A stretch of 64,000 nucleotides of DNA, from NCBI GenBank assembly GCA_914767885.1, contig CAJZBQ010000052.1, positions 652,501 through 716,500 on the forward strand, given 5' to 3'. The notes beneath the pieces are model-generated. The model had not been told where the DNA came from and searched no databases. It was given only the letters and a program-made list of their open reading frames with translations. Shown in pieces: positions 41,167 to 53,553 of the stretch. Positions within the stretch are counted from its first letter, which is position 1; the number at the start of each line of letters is the position of its first letter. A program made the position numbers and the translations under genes. The DNA comes from Blepharisma stoltei (Eukaryota; Ciliophora; Heterotrichea; Heterotrichida; Blepharismidae).

Positions 41167-44100
41167 CTACGTATTGGGTACAGGGATAGGTGTTACTAAT
41201 TTTGATCGCTTTTTATCATGACTGGGAAGTAATGGTAAAATTATATCAGGTGAATCATGGTCTGGCAGCATGGATTTATTAAATGAAGAGTTTATAAGAT
41301 TTCTTGCGGTCCCTACAAGTTTGTCCATCTCAGGTGCGATTGAGTTTGAAATTCAGTTTAGTAGGGATGAAGAATTTCTATAAATTTCAAGCCTTTTGCG
41401 GTTTTTTGTGCCTGCAGTATCGGTAGAATCAAGAAGGGTTTTAATGGTAGCATGATGAAGAATAGCTTGCATTTCTAGCTGCTTGTGTAAATCGTCAATT
41501 GCTTGTGCAGCAGCCACCATATCTTCTTGTTTACTTACATTCGAGTTTTATTTAAAAAATGTTTTTCGAAAAATTATAGAACTTTCTCTTCAATAGCGCG
41601 ATAAGGCGTGCTTCCTAGTTTGACTAAAAGGTCTTTGGACCATGAAAATCTGATGTTCCTTCTTTGTAAGAGAGTCATACAGTGAAAATAAAGAGCTCTG
41701 GGTGATCAATCTCGAGAACTTAAAGAAAGGCTATTTGCAAATTTACACTTTTGGTTCGTCAAATGGATCTGGCGAGCCAATTCTGACCGGTACTTGAAAT
41801 TATAAATGATAGTTGCCAGAATTTTATTATTTTCTGATGGCAAGTATGATCAGAATTTTAATAAATGGCACAGGATAAGACAACCCACTTAAAAAATATT
41901 GTTAAAATTAAAGTCCCATCTTATAAAGATATAATAAATTTTAAAAAATTATTATTTTATTTTAAAAATATTTTTATAAAAAATTTATTTATATTGATAT
42001 AATTATTTTAAAATTTTATTTTTTAGAAATTTAAAAATATTATAAGAAGAAAATTTTTAATATCATTAGTAAAGTTCGTAAAGAGCAGCAAGCGCTTAGC
42101 ACAAACGTTGGCTTTTATGAAGCAGTTAGTCATAATTAAATTGACATCATTTATTTAGAAATCTATCCTTCCGCAAAAACACAACTTGATAAACAAGTTT
42201 TTAATTATTAACTCCATTTTAATTTTCTAACGAAAACCATATGAGTCGTTAGTAAGTTCGTAAAGAAGAACAAGCGCTTAGCACACAAACTTTGGCTTTT
42301 ATAAAGCTTTTAATCATAATTAAATTGGCATCATTTATTTAGAAATCTATCCTTCCGCAAAAACACAACTCAATCAACAAGTTTTTAATTATTAACTCAT
42401 TTTTAATTTTCTAACGAAAACCAAGTTAGTCATTAGTAATTTCATAAAGAACAACAAGCGCTTAGCACAAACTTTGGCTTTTATAAAGCAGTTATAATTA
42501 TTACCAAAGGAATTATTAGATCGGTTTGAAAGGAATAAGTTGTCTGATCCTGTGCCATTTATTAAAATTCTGATCATACTCACCATCAAAAAATTAATAA
42601 AACTTTGGCAACTACCATTTTTCATTTCAAGTACTGGCCAGAATTGGCTCGTCAGATTCATTTGACGAACCAAAATGTAAATTTTTCACACAGCCTCTCT
42701 TCAAGTTCTCGAGATTGATCAGGCAGGATTCTTTATTTAGGCTGTTTTTCTCCCCCATGAATAAAGAATAGCAAGTTTTCATATGTTTAAGATCATCCGG
42801 TAAAACCTAGGAATGCACCTTATCGCGCCACCGAAAAGAAACTTCTATATCTAAAAAAACAATTATTTTCATAAAAGAGTTAATAAATCATTCATTGAAT
42901 AAAGATCTTCTTTATCTGCTTTGTTTTCAATTTTTTGTTTGAATTCTTCAAAATGATTATACAGATTTAAAAATAGCTTCATGTCTTTTTTAAAAATTTT
43001 GAAATTAAAATCAAATGTGTCAAGCCGAGAGTTCACATAATGAATATTATCTATATGAGCTATCTGCCGGTTGTCTATTGTAGTAAAATGAGATTCTGTG
43101 TTAATTTTAAACGAAATAAAATCATTTTCTTTGCAAAAAGTCGGGAGAACTTGCTGGATTTTTGAAAGATCGTCTTTTGATGCTTTATCTAGAAGGAGCT
43201 CGTCGTATCTTTCGATTATTTTTTCAAAAAGTTCTGTTTTTTTGGAAAAAATGTTTACTTTTATGTCAAAATTTCTTATTTGTGGCTCAGTTTCTATTTT
43301 GAAGTCATTGAAATCTTTTTCGTCAGTTTTTTTATTGATTGCGCTTATAACAAATTCAATATCAGGGTTTCAAGGTTTTGAATGAAGCGAATTATTTACT
43401 TTACTGATTTCTGATTTAAGCTTATCTGCTATTCTAAAATGCGTTTCTTTATTTGTATCAATTTCTTTTTTAGTCAGATTAATTTTTTCTTGTATATGAT
43501 AATGATATGAATATTTTATCGTATTTTAGGGACTATTTTATATATTATTTAATATCAAGTGGCTTATCTTTTCAACTTCTTCAGCAAAATCTGTTTTTTT
43601 ACAATAATCCCCTACTTGTCCCATAACATTATCAATAATCGTTTTTTCTAAATTCGAAATCATATCCCTAGATGCATAAGAATTCATTTTTTGGTTCAGT
43701 CACTCTACCTGATCATTTAGTGCCCTAAATTCTTGCAAACTTACTAATTTAATTATTTTATCTTCGATATCTTTAATATCTCCAATACTAGCTTTCGTAG
43801 TTACTGTATCAGATAATTTATTAAATAATCCGAACGGGGCTTTTAATGCTAAATCTTCTTTTAAATCGCTGATTTTATTTTCAAAAAAATCTTCTCTTTC
43901 GGTCATTGCGGCTTGATTCCTAAACATAACTTCTAGCTGGGATTTGAAGATGTCTAAACTGTCTTTAATTTCATAATGTTGATCATTAAGATTAAGATTA
44001 AGATTAGCCATTTCGCACTTGCAGGGCCGGGGATTTGCACCCCTGCACGCTCCATCGCCCATGGTGAGGCCTCGGCGGAAGCCCTCCTTGTTGCCTCAAA

Positions 44101-44803
44101 CAAGGGATTCGCACGACATGGGTTGCCTTTCCGAAAATCCATAAAAAATGGATTTTCTGGTCGACTCTCGGCAAAAAGGAAAAGCACGTAGCCTGGGACG
44201 TAACGCCCAGTTTCACGCTAGGGAGTTGCCCGATTGGGTCCAAAGGACTTTGCTGGGCTTCCCCTTTCCAACTTCCGTGCCCTCCTTCCCCATGAGGAAA
44301 AAATCACCCCTGAATTTAGACTTGGGCTAGGCTCTGAACACAACCAGAATTGCTTACCTAGCATTGCTGTCCATTTCTGAAGTAGTAAAACCTTGCCGGA
44401 TATAAATAAAATATAAGTCGAGTATGCATGGCCTTCCGGCTATGCCCAGACGAAGACGCCATATTTTATTTATATAATGTTGATCATAATTGGAATCTTT
44501 GAAGTTATCAAATTCTGCCCGAAGTTCTCTTAAAATATCATAAGGCTCTGATAGTTTGTTGTTGATTTCAGTGAGTATGTTGCTTTTTATTTCTTTTGCG
44601 AGTGAATTTAAGAAAAAAAAACCTTTTTCAAATAACGATTTTCCTTGAATAAGATCTCGAAAATCTTTTAGGATAGGGAGAAGGTCCAAAACTGTTCCAC
44701 GAATTTCGTTGTAGGATTTTTTAAGCTCAGAAATAGAGTCTTTTATTTCTAGAAGAGGATCTATCTTTTGGTCTTCAGGCTTTTCAGAGCCTTCTGTTTC
44801 CAT
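41167..44803 (-). CDS. Coiled-coil protein with SINE-like and foldback inserts
   Basis: Start 44803 (METEGSEKPEDQKIDPLLE). Pieces 44803-44474, 43972-43541, 43492-42866 and 41529-41167, about 583 residues. Many helical, charged segments (ISELKKSYNEIRGTVLDLL; DIKDIEDKIIKLVSLQEF; KIENKADKEDLYSMND), repeated xxKADKEDL/KASIGDI-like units as in long axonemal or basal-body coiled coils. The last piece (AQAIDDLHKQLEMQAILHH) is joined across the foldback element by a weak AAA match, so membership of that piece is probable rather than proven. Stop at 41167. Confidence 0.7.
41530..42865. mobile_element. Second foldback element (~1.3 kb) in coiled-coil gene
   Basis: Inverted arms of about 290-300 bp: left from about 41573 (TATAGAACTTTCTCTTC), right to about 42857 (GAAAAGAAACTTCTATA). 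Shared arm blocks include GATCAATCTCGAGAACTT, GGTTCGTCAAATG and GATCAGAATTTTAATAAATG. Between the arms are three ~184-bp tandem units (starting 42064, 42247, 42431). No transposase ORF. Confidence 0.78.
43493..43540. other. 48-bp IES
   Basis: TATAT at 43493-43497 and 43541-43545, in phase; join LILNNIQEKINL. Confidence 0.65.
43987..44473 (-). mobile_element. SINE-like element copy 4
   Basis: 14-bp repeat ATAATGTTGATCAT at 43973-43986 and 44474-44487. Minus-strand head ATAAATAAAATATGGCGTC; middle like the PKG copy; 3' module TGCAGGGGTGCAAATCCCC..CCCTGCA can form a tRNA T-arm-like stem; tail is CTTAAT repeats. Excision gives NYDQHYEIKDSLD. Confidence 0.9.
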
Positions 44804-45160
44804 AATAATTTCACATTTAAATAATTTTTTTGGTTAGAAAGTAATTCTTTTGCTTCAAAGAGATTGGATTAAAGATAAATTATCGATATTTTCATAACAA
44901 TACTTAATGATCTAATTTCGTTAAAAAAATCAAAGGATAATTTGATCATAATTTTTCACCAACCACCTTAATAAATACATTTATTGCCAGCTCATTGGCA
45001 TTTTTATTCAAAAAACCCAAACATAGATTTCATTATGGCGCAGTCATAAAATCAATATGTTGAAAAAATTAAATAAATAGGGCTTAGCCTTCACAATTAA
45101 CCAAATCTCCTCCTCATCTCATTATAATTTATTATCTCTTTGTAATAAAGTTGTATTAAA
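44804..45160. other. Intergenic between divergent genes
   Basis: AT-rich, no element recognised; likely holds both promoters. Confidence 0.55.
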
Positions 45161-46124
45161 ATGGTTAATACGACCTGCATTTCAACACTTGGAGTAACAT
45201 GATGCAGTATCGCTTATGTTCTGGCTGGTCTCTCATTCCTTGAATTACTTGCTACAGTATTATAAAATCAGGGTTACCAAGTCGCAATGCATATAAAATT
45301 ATTTAGGATTTTCATGAATAAAGTATTAGCAATTCTGTATATCCAGTTATTGCAGACAATATTTATGTTTGTTCATTATATGATTATTGACTCAGCTTTT
45401 GATATTTTGTTTTTAATTATGATTTATTTGCAGTTCGTAGAAAATACTTTGGTGTTTTATTATTTTGCAGGGGAAGCCTCAAAAATGAAAAAGGGGAAAA
45501 TGTATAACATTATGGGCATTTCTTTGCTTATCGCAAATATAAGCTATTTAACTGGATACATGATTTATATAGGGATTGCTAGTGGCTCAAACGAAGATAT
45601 TTATGACTGTACAAATGGTATTTGGATATATCTGCGTGCAAGTGGGTTGGTTCTTACAGTACTTTTCTTTATTTTAGGAGTGAGAATGGCTTATGAACTA
45701 AAGATTTTAAAGCAAAACAGCTTAATGATCAACACAAGCAGAGAAAAAGAACTATGGTAATTTTTCCATCAGGTTTTTGATTTTAATTGTGCTTTTTGGC
45801 AATATTGTTGCTATGGTGCAAACTATGATACAAGTTTTAACACCTCATAATAACTGTGTAGTTCTATTTTCAAGTGCAAGCTTAGGGATCAATATCTTTT
45901 TATTCCTTTTAATAAGATTTATGAGCCAAGATATATTCAATGTTTATTGTTTATATGTTTTCTGGGCAGGAAGAAGGGATTCAAGTGCTGAGGAGTCAGG
46001 AGTAAATTTAATATAGATTTCTCTTCCTATAGATGACCCATTTGGATCACCTATTATGAGCCATTGCTCAAAAGATATAGCAGAAGAAAATGTGGATTCA
46101 AGTCAAGAAATATCGTTTTACTAA
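45161..46124 (+). CDS. Seven-transmembrane protein (GPCR-like topology)
   Basis: Start 45161; three introns: 45257-45271 (15 nt), 45757-45772 (16 nt) and 46002-46016 (15 nt); 305 residues. Seven hydrophobic spans, from WCSIAYVLAGLSFLELL to LGINIFLFLLIRFM, then an acidic cytosolic tail (GSPIMSHCSKDIAEEN). No family signature certain; an orphan 7TM receptor is the simplest reading. No IES. Confidence 0.8.
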
Positions 46125-46335
46125 GACGGTGTATTTTCTATTAAAATGAATTATCGTAACGAGCAATATTCATTTTAAAAATAATTATTATGGATAACTA
46201 ATTAGTAATAATTTATCCTAAGAGGTTTTTATCATTATAATAAATTTTCTTTGATGCTTTATTCCTATATAACTTAAAAAGATTTTCCTTAGACATTTTT
46301 AGGCTTATTCAAAAGGGATTCCATATAGAATCAAT

Positions 46336-46881
46336 ATGAACTGGTATTCAACAATTTGGTATTGGTGGAGCTGGTACTCGCTTTTCCCCTTCGTATTCAT
46401 AACTCTTTATCGTCTCAGAAATCAAGAAAGTTCTTTCGGCTTGAAGGAAAAAGCATTGAAGACTTTTACGTTAGACAAAATATTCAGATTTCTATTGATT
46501 CCAATGATAGCGTATTATATTCTAGACTCAATCTACATTATAATGCAGTATTACCGTATGGATGGGTGCAACTTGTCATTCTTATCACACCATTTGGTCA
46601 CTTTATCTGGAGTTCCAGCATGCTATAAACTCCCTTATTATCCTTGGTTCCTTATGGCGCCCATCACATGGCATGCTTTACTAATCGCTTGGCCTTATGA
46701 GACGTGGCTTAATTACCCTTATTTAGCAATTATTAGCTTGATGGCTTATGGACTGATGCAAAAGCCCTGGAAAGACCTGCCTGCTTACCAATCTGTATTT
46801 AAGGTCGGATATTGGCTGGTTCCAACATTAGTAGGGCTTTGGTTTTGGGACTGTAAAAATGACTTAGCTAATGTCCTTTAA
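46336..46881 (+). CDS. Multi-pass membrane protein, TLC-like
   Basis: Start 46336; 181 residues, Trp/Tyr-rich N-terminus and about five hydrophobic spans. SFLSHHLVTLSG resembles the HH..T centre of TLC (TRAM-LAG1-CLN8) domains; that assignment is tentative. No intron or IES. Confidence 0.65.
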   Translation: MNWYSTIWYWWSWYSLFPFVFITLYRLRNQESSFGLKEKALKTFTLDKIFRFLLIPMIAYYILDSIYIIMQYYRMDGCNLSFLSHHLVTLSGVPACYKLPYYPWFLMAPITWHALLIAWPYETWLNYPYLAIISLMAYGLMQKPWKDLPAYQSVFKVGYWLVPTLVGLWFWDCKNDLANVL

Positions 46882-46950
46882 TTATAACAAAACTAGTTTA
46901 CCTGACTATAAGATTTTAATGAATATATGCTAAATTATATATTCTTTTAA

Positions 46951-48488
46951 CTAATGTTTAGCATATTGTGATAAGTTTGCAGGAACCACAATGTAGTCTG
47001 GCTTTATTTCAACTAAAGGTTCATTTAAAATTGAATCCGAAGAAAATTCGTTTACACTGCCAGAAAGACTTGATGAGGACTGATCATTATAATGGCACTC
47101 TTCAGAAGAAATACTGGCTATTGTACACTGCATTTTCTTTTTATTTAACCGATTCCTTGTAAATTTATATATCAAAGCAGCTATAATGATCCCTAATACT
47201 GCAGCCCCTGACGCTATAATAATAATTGACGTTAAAGAAACCCCGCTTTTTGAGCTGCTTTTATCAGGTACATAATTTGACTTTGCTTGGGCAAGCCCAA
47301 TAGTCCCATCATCCATATTTCACACTGAATAGTAGGCTCGTAAGAAAACGTCCCCTAAAACTCAGCTTTCTCCAGCATTTTCTCCTAATAAAAGAGAACA
47401 GAGCCCTGTTGTCGCATTCCAATGAAAATAATGAAACGCTGAAACTTGAAATTCTTGCCCATTCCCTAAATAAAACGAGAGAGGTGGGTAATTTTCTGTT
47501 GAGTTTTCATATGGACATTCACAGTAAATATAGCCATTATTTTGGTCTTCTTCACAGCCTTGGTGGAACCGAAAAGCATCTTTTATTGTTGAATGATCCA
47601 AAATTGAGGCTAAAATCATAGAGGTGCCAATGTCAAAAATCACACTTTTGGATTCGATTGCAAGTCCTGCTTCTAAATGAACAGCTGCTAATGGGACTTC
47701 CCAATATCCAGAAGAATTCGTAACGTTCAAATAAGTAAATTTATCATCATATGAATAAGTCTCTAAGTCACATCCTCCAAGCATAAGATTGGATGGAATA
47801 GCATCAGCGTCGTCATCTCCTTCTGAGCTTAAATATAACGAAAACATTGAGCTATTAGTCATGCCTTGAAGCTTCAAGTTTTGCACGAAATTTGCATAGC
47901 CGCCGCTTAGCTGGCTGAAACCAAGCCCTAAAACACCGTCAGCTAAGAATAAGGTTTCAGTGTCTATAAAATTTTCATTTACCAGCACAAAAAATTGGCT
48001 GACTCCAAGTGCTTCTGAGAGAAATACAGAATCCATGCCTATTGTCCCGCTTGCAGTAATATTTAAAACCTAAATAAAATTTACATCAATTATTGTTGAC
48101 AGAGCGGTGCTTACATAAGTCTTAGACTTCCCTGGGACAAATGATCTCTGAATAGGCTCACAATTGAGGCACTCGTCTGAAACCACCCAAAGTCACTGTA
48201 TAAAACTTACAGATTCAGCAGTGTCCAAAAGGACATTGAAAGATTGAGGAGGGTTTCCCAATTAAAAATAATAATTTTTTTAAAAAAAATAAATGGATTA
48301 TATAGAAAAAATCAGAAGTTTCCAATGTTTATTTCTACTGAGTATTGATTCTATATGTCTTATACATTTTTATAGTTGTCGACATCAGTCGATGAACTCT
48401 TTTTGTAAACAGGGATGCTAATGCCGATTTCTTGTTGAGGTAGCGAGTAGCAATACCATATTGAAGCTACTAGAAAGATCGCAAACAT
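46951..48488 (-). CDS. Membrane-anchored pepsin-like aspartic protease
   Basis: Start 48488 with a signal peptide (MFAIFLVASIWYCYSLP). Three 15-nt introns (48351-48365, 48196-48210, 48070-48084) and a 65-bp IES (48253-48317); 475 residues. First catalytic site IGNPPQSFNVLLDTAES-WLWV, flap region FLADGVLGLGFSQL, second catalytic site VIFDIGTSMIL. C-terminal helix (SIIIIASGAAVLGIIIAALIY) with basic stop-transfer and a Ser-rich tail indicates type I anchoring. DTA and DIG replace the usual DTG but keep both Asp residues. Confidence 0.9.
48253..48317. other. 65-bp IES in aspartic protease
   Basis: GTTTCC (+) at 48253-48258 and 48318-48323; join EINIGNPPQSF matches the family. No TA in the repeat. 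Confidence 0.8.
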
Positions 48489-48518
48489 TATTTATTATTT
48501 CAATGAGTTTGCCATCTT

Positions 48519-48660
48519 TGGCTTCTTTGCGTTAGAAACCATTTGATTTTATTCGATCTTTCAGAATTTCATCAACACAGGTTGAAAAGCTAATATTCCC
48601 TCTAAATAATGCTTCTAAAGGTGATTTTTGGGTTATTATTATAGAATATATGATGTCATA
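48519..48660 (-). other. Possible small coding fragment
   Basis: Minus strand reads SPLEALFRGNISFSTCVDEI..IKSNGF then stop; start not clear. May be a short gene with a small insert. Confidence 0.3.
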
Positions 48661-48746
48661 TTAAGTTTAGCCACGTCATCATTGCTATAAAAAATTCATT
48701 TTCCTCACAAAATCCATTATCATTAGTTTTAGTAATTTGCAATAAA

Positions 48747-49031
48747 ATGGGAAACTGCTTAACTTTCTTAATCCCACCTAAAACCGCCCCAGAAACCCCT
48801 AGAGGGAGTGTTGAAGTACTTACTTCAAAGACTGAAGAAGAATACGAAAGAAAAGAATCTGAGATGAAAGAAATAAAAAAATTTGAAGAAAATAAAACAA
48901 AGTTTGAGTTTAAAAAGTATTATCGGCAGATTTCGATTAAAAAGGCGGAAGAAGAGAAAAAGGACCTAGAAGATATTAAGTGGGCGAAAGAGGTGTTTAG
49001 AGAAGAAGAGCTGGGGCAATATGCTGTGTAA
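48747..49031 (+). CDS. Small acylated, charged protein
   Basis: 94 residues, MGNCLTFLIPP suits N-myristoylation plus palmitoylation; the rest is a Lys/Glu-rich helix. No family recognised. Confidence 0.65.
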   Translation: MGNCLTFLIPPKTAPETPRGSVEVLTSKTEEEYERKESEMKEIKKFEENKTKFEFKKYYRQISIKKAEEEKKDLEDIKWAKEVFREEELGQYAV

Positions 49032-49102
49032 AATAAAATAAAAATTGAAGAAGAAATTTTTCTTAAGTCAATTTTCGAATAAATTTATAATTGAATTTTT
49101 AA

Positions 49103-50576
49103 ATGTCAAAGCTACCAAGAATGGAGCCTCTAAACTTAAGCGAAGCTGAAAGCGACCCACAGCTCAAGCGAACATTCCGTGGTCACCGTGGGACAGTCAC
49201 AGCTGTCGACATAAGCCCTAATTTAAAGCAAGCTTTATCCGGATCTGAAGACGCTACACTTCAAGTTTGGCACTTTAAGCCTGAAACAAGGCCATATCGC
49301 TTTATAGGTCACAAAAGTGCTATAACAGACGCCGCATTTTCTCCAAGCGGCGATTTAATAGCTTCATCTTCTAAAGATGAGACCGTCCGCCTGTGGCAAA
49401 ACAGCATTGAAGGGCGCTCAGTAACTCTTCGCGCTCATTCAGCAGCTGTCCGAAGCGTCTGTTTTTCCTGTGATGGTGCTTTATTATTAACAGCCTCTGA
49501 CGACAAGACTATCAAAATCTGGACCGTTTCTGATAGAAAATTCCAATACTCATTACTCGGCCATGCAAATTGGGTAAGAGATGCAAAATTCAGCCCAGAT
49601 GCTCGAATGGTAGTATCAGGTAGTGATGATAAAACAGTTAGACTATGGGATTTGGGGTCTAAAGCCAATATTCATTCTTTTTCAGACCATTCTGCAGTCA
49701 TTCATGCTGTAAGGTTTCACCCAGATGGGACATGTGTAGCTGCAGGAAGTGCGGATAAAAAAATCAAGATCTGGGATGTTAGGTCACAAAGGATTTTGCA
49801 GCTCTACATTATTTAAAAGTCTTAAAAAGAATTATCTGAATTGCTTTTCTTTTAAATGGCCTATAATTTTTTTTTTTGAAAAATTAAAATTTATTTTTAG
49901 TCAAAAATTTATAGTCAAAATTTTGCAGCATTATGATGCTCATGCAGATGCAGTTACGTCTATTTCATTCCATCCTTCTGGAATGTACTTACTTAGTTCT
50001 TCTAAAGATGCAACCTTAAAAATCTGGGACTTAAGGCAAGGACAAGTATTATATACACTATACGGCCATGAAAGAGCTGCAACTGCTGTCAATTTTTCTA
50101 ATAATGGAGAATATTTTGCATCTGGAGGAGGAGACAGTATGGTAATGGTCTGGAGGGCAAATCTTGAAAATCAGCTACAAGGAAGAGGAGAAAGGCCTTC
50201 AGCAATGGACAGAAGTGGAGACCTTCAGGTTGAAGTAAGAAATTCTATAAACAAAACACCTTTAATGCAAAAAAATACAGAAAATGAAAATGAGCCAGAA
50301 ATTAAGCCACTTCAATTAGGAAATAAAAGCCAAAATCTGCAGGAAACTGGAAGGTCAAATGAATCTAAACGAGCAAGCAGAATTCCAGAGGAGCTTACGT
50401 CTGTGCTTGACAGGATTAATACAAGATTAGATGTGCTGACAAGGACAATAGTACTGCTAGAACAAAGGGTGTCGAAATTTGAAAACCATGTGGAGTATCT
50501 TGATATGGTGACAGCTGGAAATGAGGAGCAGCTACAGGAGTTTCAGCCGACAGCACCACTTGAGCATTTTCAATAA
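49103..50576 (+). CDS. POC1: POC1 centriolar WD40 protein
   Basis: Centriole and basal-body component. Pieces 49103-49802 and 49930-50576, 448 residues. Seven WD40 repeats (FRGHRGTVTAVDISPN, FIGHKSAITDAAFSP, LRAHSAAVRSVCFS, LLGHANWVRDAKFSP, FSDHSAVIHAVRFHP, YDAHADAVTSISFHP, LYGHERAATAVNFS), an acidic linker, and the C-terminal POC1 helix ELTSVLDRINTRLDVL..LEQRVSKFENHV. A 127-bp IES sits between repeats 5 and 6. Confidence 0.95.
49803..49929. other. 127-bp IES in POC1
   Basis: ATTTTGCAGC at 49793-49802 and 49920-49929; join SQRILQHYDAHADA. Confidence 0.9.
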
Positions 50577-50995
50577 GCTATTTAACCTTTCTTAATTTAT
50601 TACATTGATTAACTATTTAATTGATTGACAATTTTGCTTTTCTAAAATCTACTTATATCCCAAGCTGATTTTTATGGCAAAAATCAATATAGGATTTTCC
50701 CCTAGATAACCCTCCACCAAAGGATTCCGCCCAGAATCCAAAGCCCTTACAGGGCTATCTAAGGGAAACCCCTATAAATTCAAATTTGAATTTTTATCTA
50801 AAATTCTGATTTCCAATAAATTTTCATTTTTCTTAAATCAACAATTTCATTTTCGTTTGCATGGCCATTATTTTATTATTTTTATTAATAATACGTATAC
50901 AGCTCTATCCTTAAAATTTCTTAAATAGCCAAAACTATTGAGTTTTAATCTATAAATTACCATAACTAATAATTACTTGTAAACTGATAATTCAC
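50577..50995. other. Intergenic with one hairpin-like GC-richer patch
   Basis: CCTAGATAACCCT and AGGGCTATCTAAGGG (about 50700-50770) are partly complementary. Otherwise AT-rich. Confidence 0.4.
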
Positions 50996-52566
50996 ATGGG
51001 AAAGCGAAATAAGCATCATTCCAAATCTAGCAAGAAAGAGAAGCTAGTAACTTCTCATGAAAGAAAACACTATTTATTAAAGCTAAATATCGAGAAAAAT
51101 AGCAATTCACGATTGTCCTTGTCGGATTATTTTTCTGATGACATTAAAATTCAGGACCTGATTCCTGAACAGATTTCACCTTTTCTCAAAGAATTTCTTG
51201 TTTCGATTTCATATATTTCTCAGGATTTTATCCAGTACTTCAGTCAATTTAAATTGAAAGTCTTGACGTTGAAATCTGACATTGTGCTGAGTCAGGATCA
51301 TAATCAAAATATGGCGACACTCGAATATTCTGTTTTTCCGCATAGAAATTCTCCCTTTGACCAATTTTGATTATGAGATTGCTTCACCTAGTGAATTTAT
51401 CCTGGCAATGATGGTGCGTTATGCACAAGGGCGCGTGACCTCGGCAATCATCCCCGAGGGACATAGAATTCCTGAAAGTGTGCCAACAACCCTAGACAGT
51501 TGATACTGGGACCTTTAGCTTGCCCAAACGGGTACGAGTTGGTATGCCCGAGAGCCAATAGGACTGCCGTCAAAGCCGAGGGACCATTCAGATTAATGGA
51601 TGACGCTTGGTTGGCTGAGGACCCCGAAGCAGGGACGGAAGCCCATCTAGGTGATGTGGTATTGGACATTAAACGTTGTAAGACCCTTGATTAATTTAAT
51701 GTGTGTATGCATGCACTCAGGATCAGATGATTGATGTTGATATTAGCTTAAGAAATGAACTGATTCAAAAAGTTACTGAACTCTTAGCTCTAGGACTCGC
51801 TGAAGACATGCATCTTTATTTATGCAAACTCTTTGCGGCCTTTATGGAATCCCTTCATAAGCAGCTAAAGCTTTTGAACGGAAAGAATTATATGCAGAGA
51901 ATTATTGGACTATATAAATCTTATCAGACCATTGAAATTTTGGCAACAGAAATAGGACTGATTACGAAAAGCTTGCATTACTATACAAGTTTTTCATATG
52001 AAAATATCCTAAAATCACTATTTTATATTATATTTTTTTAAATCGAATATTATTTATCTATTTTTTATATTAAATATATAAAAATTCAGATAAAATAGGA
52101 TAAATGTTTTGTGTTTTACGAAAATCTGATAAGCCATTGCAAAAAAGAGGACTCTCACAATACAATTCTCAAAACAGTTAACAAACTTGAAAAAGAGCTC
52201 AGTGACCTTGCAGAAAAAACCAAGCCACTGCAAATTTTTGACATTTTTTGCTGCTCAAACCCAGCAGAAGGATTCAAAAATTTACTATCTGATTCTATGA
52301 CTAAAAATAATTCTGGTGTGCTTTGCCATATTAATGGTGAAGCCCATGAAAGAAGAAATAGACCAAGAAAATCGAGGATTTCTACTGCAGAAACATCGAT
52401 GTCTCCCAAGTCAAAGATTAGCATTTCTTCTGACCTGGATAATGAAATTGAAGAGTTCAAGCACAGGCTTGAAGCTCTGAAACCAGCTATGATAAGAGTA
52501 AAACCGAAAGTGAATAAAGAGTTTTTAATCCGCCTTCAACTGCAGATTAAAACAATAAGCTCATAA
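50996..52566 (+). CDS. Unknown protein, basic N-terminus
   Basis: Start 50996 (MGKRNKHHSKSSKKEK). Pieces 50996-51300, 51726-52005 and 52126-52566; 341 residues. Lys-rich start, then helical regions (ISLRNELIQKVTELLALG; VNKLEKELSDLAEK) and a Ser-rich linker; ends in a helix. No family recognised. Carries a SINE-like element with a 9-bp repeat and a 120-bp IES. Confidence 0.72.
51301..51716 (+). mobile_element. SINE-like element copy 5
   Basis: TCAGGATCA at 51292-51300 and 51717-51725. Head TAATCAAAATATGGCGAC, the same as the other heads; body diverges after about 20 bp. Excision gives VLSQDQMIDVDIS. Confidence 0.85.
52006..52125. other. 120-bp IES
   Basis: GAAAAT at 52000-52005 and 52120-52125, in phase; join FSYENLISHCKK. 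Confidence 0.75.
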
Positions 52567-53553
52567 TTTGCTAGCCTTCTCGAGAAAACAAACAACTGGG
52601 AAATTTCTACGTTTTGGCTTTGCGTCATTTAATCGGAACACTTTGGGTGTTATATTTCTTGAGGTATTTTTGGTCTAATTTTTTTTTCCTTTTTAAAAAA
52701 TTGCTAGAATTTTAACTTTTTTCTGAGAAAATGCTACCAATATGAGGGAAAAAGTTCTTATCAAATGATTGGCAAAGCTACATTTTTACCTATATGAATG
52801 AATGAGCAGATTTTTTATATATAATTTTTTACATAAAATATGTTTGATATGTGAGTGATACACTGAAAAATGGCGTGTGAAACCAACTTGCCCTCTTAGC
52901 ACCTGTAGTCAGATGAGAGTCTTGGAACCTTTTGGAAGGGATAACAGCGAGCTGTAAGAGTGTCCAGCTGATTTTACTTGGTCAGATGGAGCGCAATCTT
53001 GGGCTGACAGATCCAGGCAAGGTTTTAACTCAAGGGAGATGCATAAAGGTAGCCTCGTTGATGTATAGCACGGTGATCCAATGTCTTTACTCTGGGTTAA
53101 AACCCTCATCCGAGAGTAGCGAAACATATCTTCAGGTCGTGTAATCGGACTGACAAGCAAGAGAAGGATGAAGCGGAACAAGAGACGTAAAAAATCTGAC
53201 ATGGCTGATCTGAAGCTACTCTACAGCAGTCTAAGTTAATATATTTGTGATAATTATAATATAGCTCATTGATAAATCATAAATGGCTTTATTACTGCAA
53301 TCTCGAAAAAAAATATAAAATTTATATATAAAATAAAAATAAATTATTTCCTGCATAAGTGCACAAAAACATTCGCTTGCGGAGCGGGAGAGTAAGGTTT
53401 AATTAAAATATCATTTATTATTGATTATTAGTAAAAAAATTATTCCTTGGGGATTATAAAGCATGAAACTATTATAAATAGCCAAAATATAGTAGTTAAC
53501 ACTCATATTATTTTGGAAATAATAATAGAAATATTATTTATATTAACTTTATT
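52567..53553. repeat. Intergenic with GC-richer block and MITE remnant
   Basis: 52880-53220 is GC-richer, non-coding and resembles the SINE-like class in composition. About 53300-53398 ends GCGGAGCGGGAGAGTAA, a decayed family-1 right end. Rest AT-rich. Confidence 0.5.

Noticed and set aside
44014-44060. A true tRNA gene
   Set aside because: Only a T-arm-like stem is seen; no full cloverleaf, and the sequence is part of a repeated element.
43954-44330. ORFs on both strands at 44 kb
   Set aside because: Fall wholly within the SINE-like insert; the host frame resumes after removing it.
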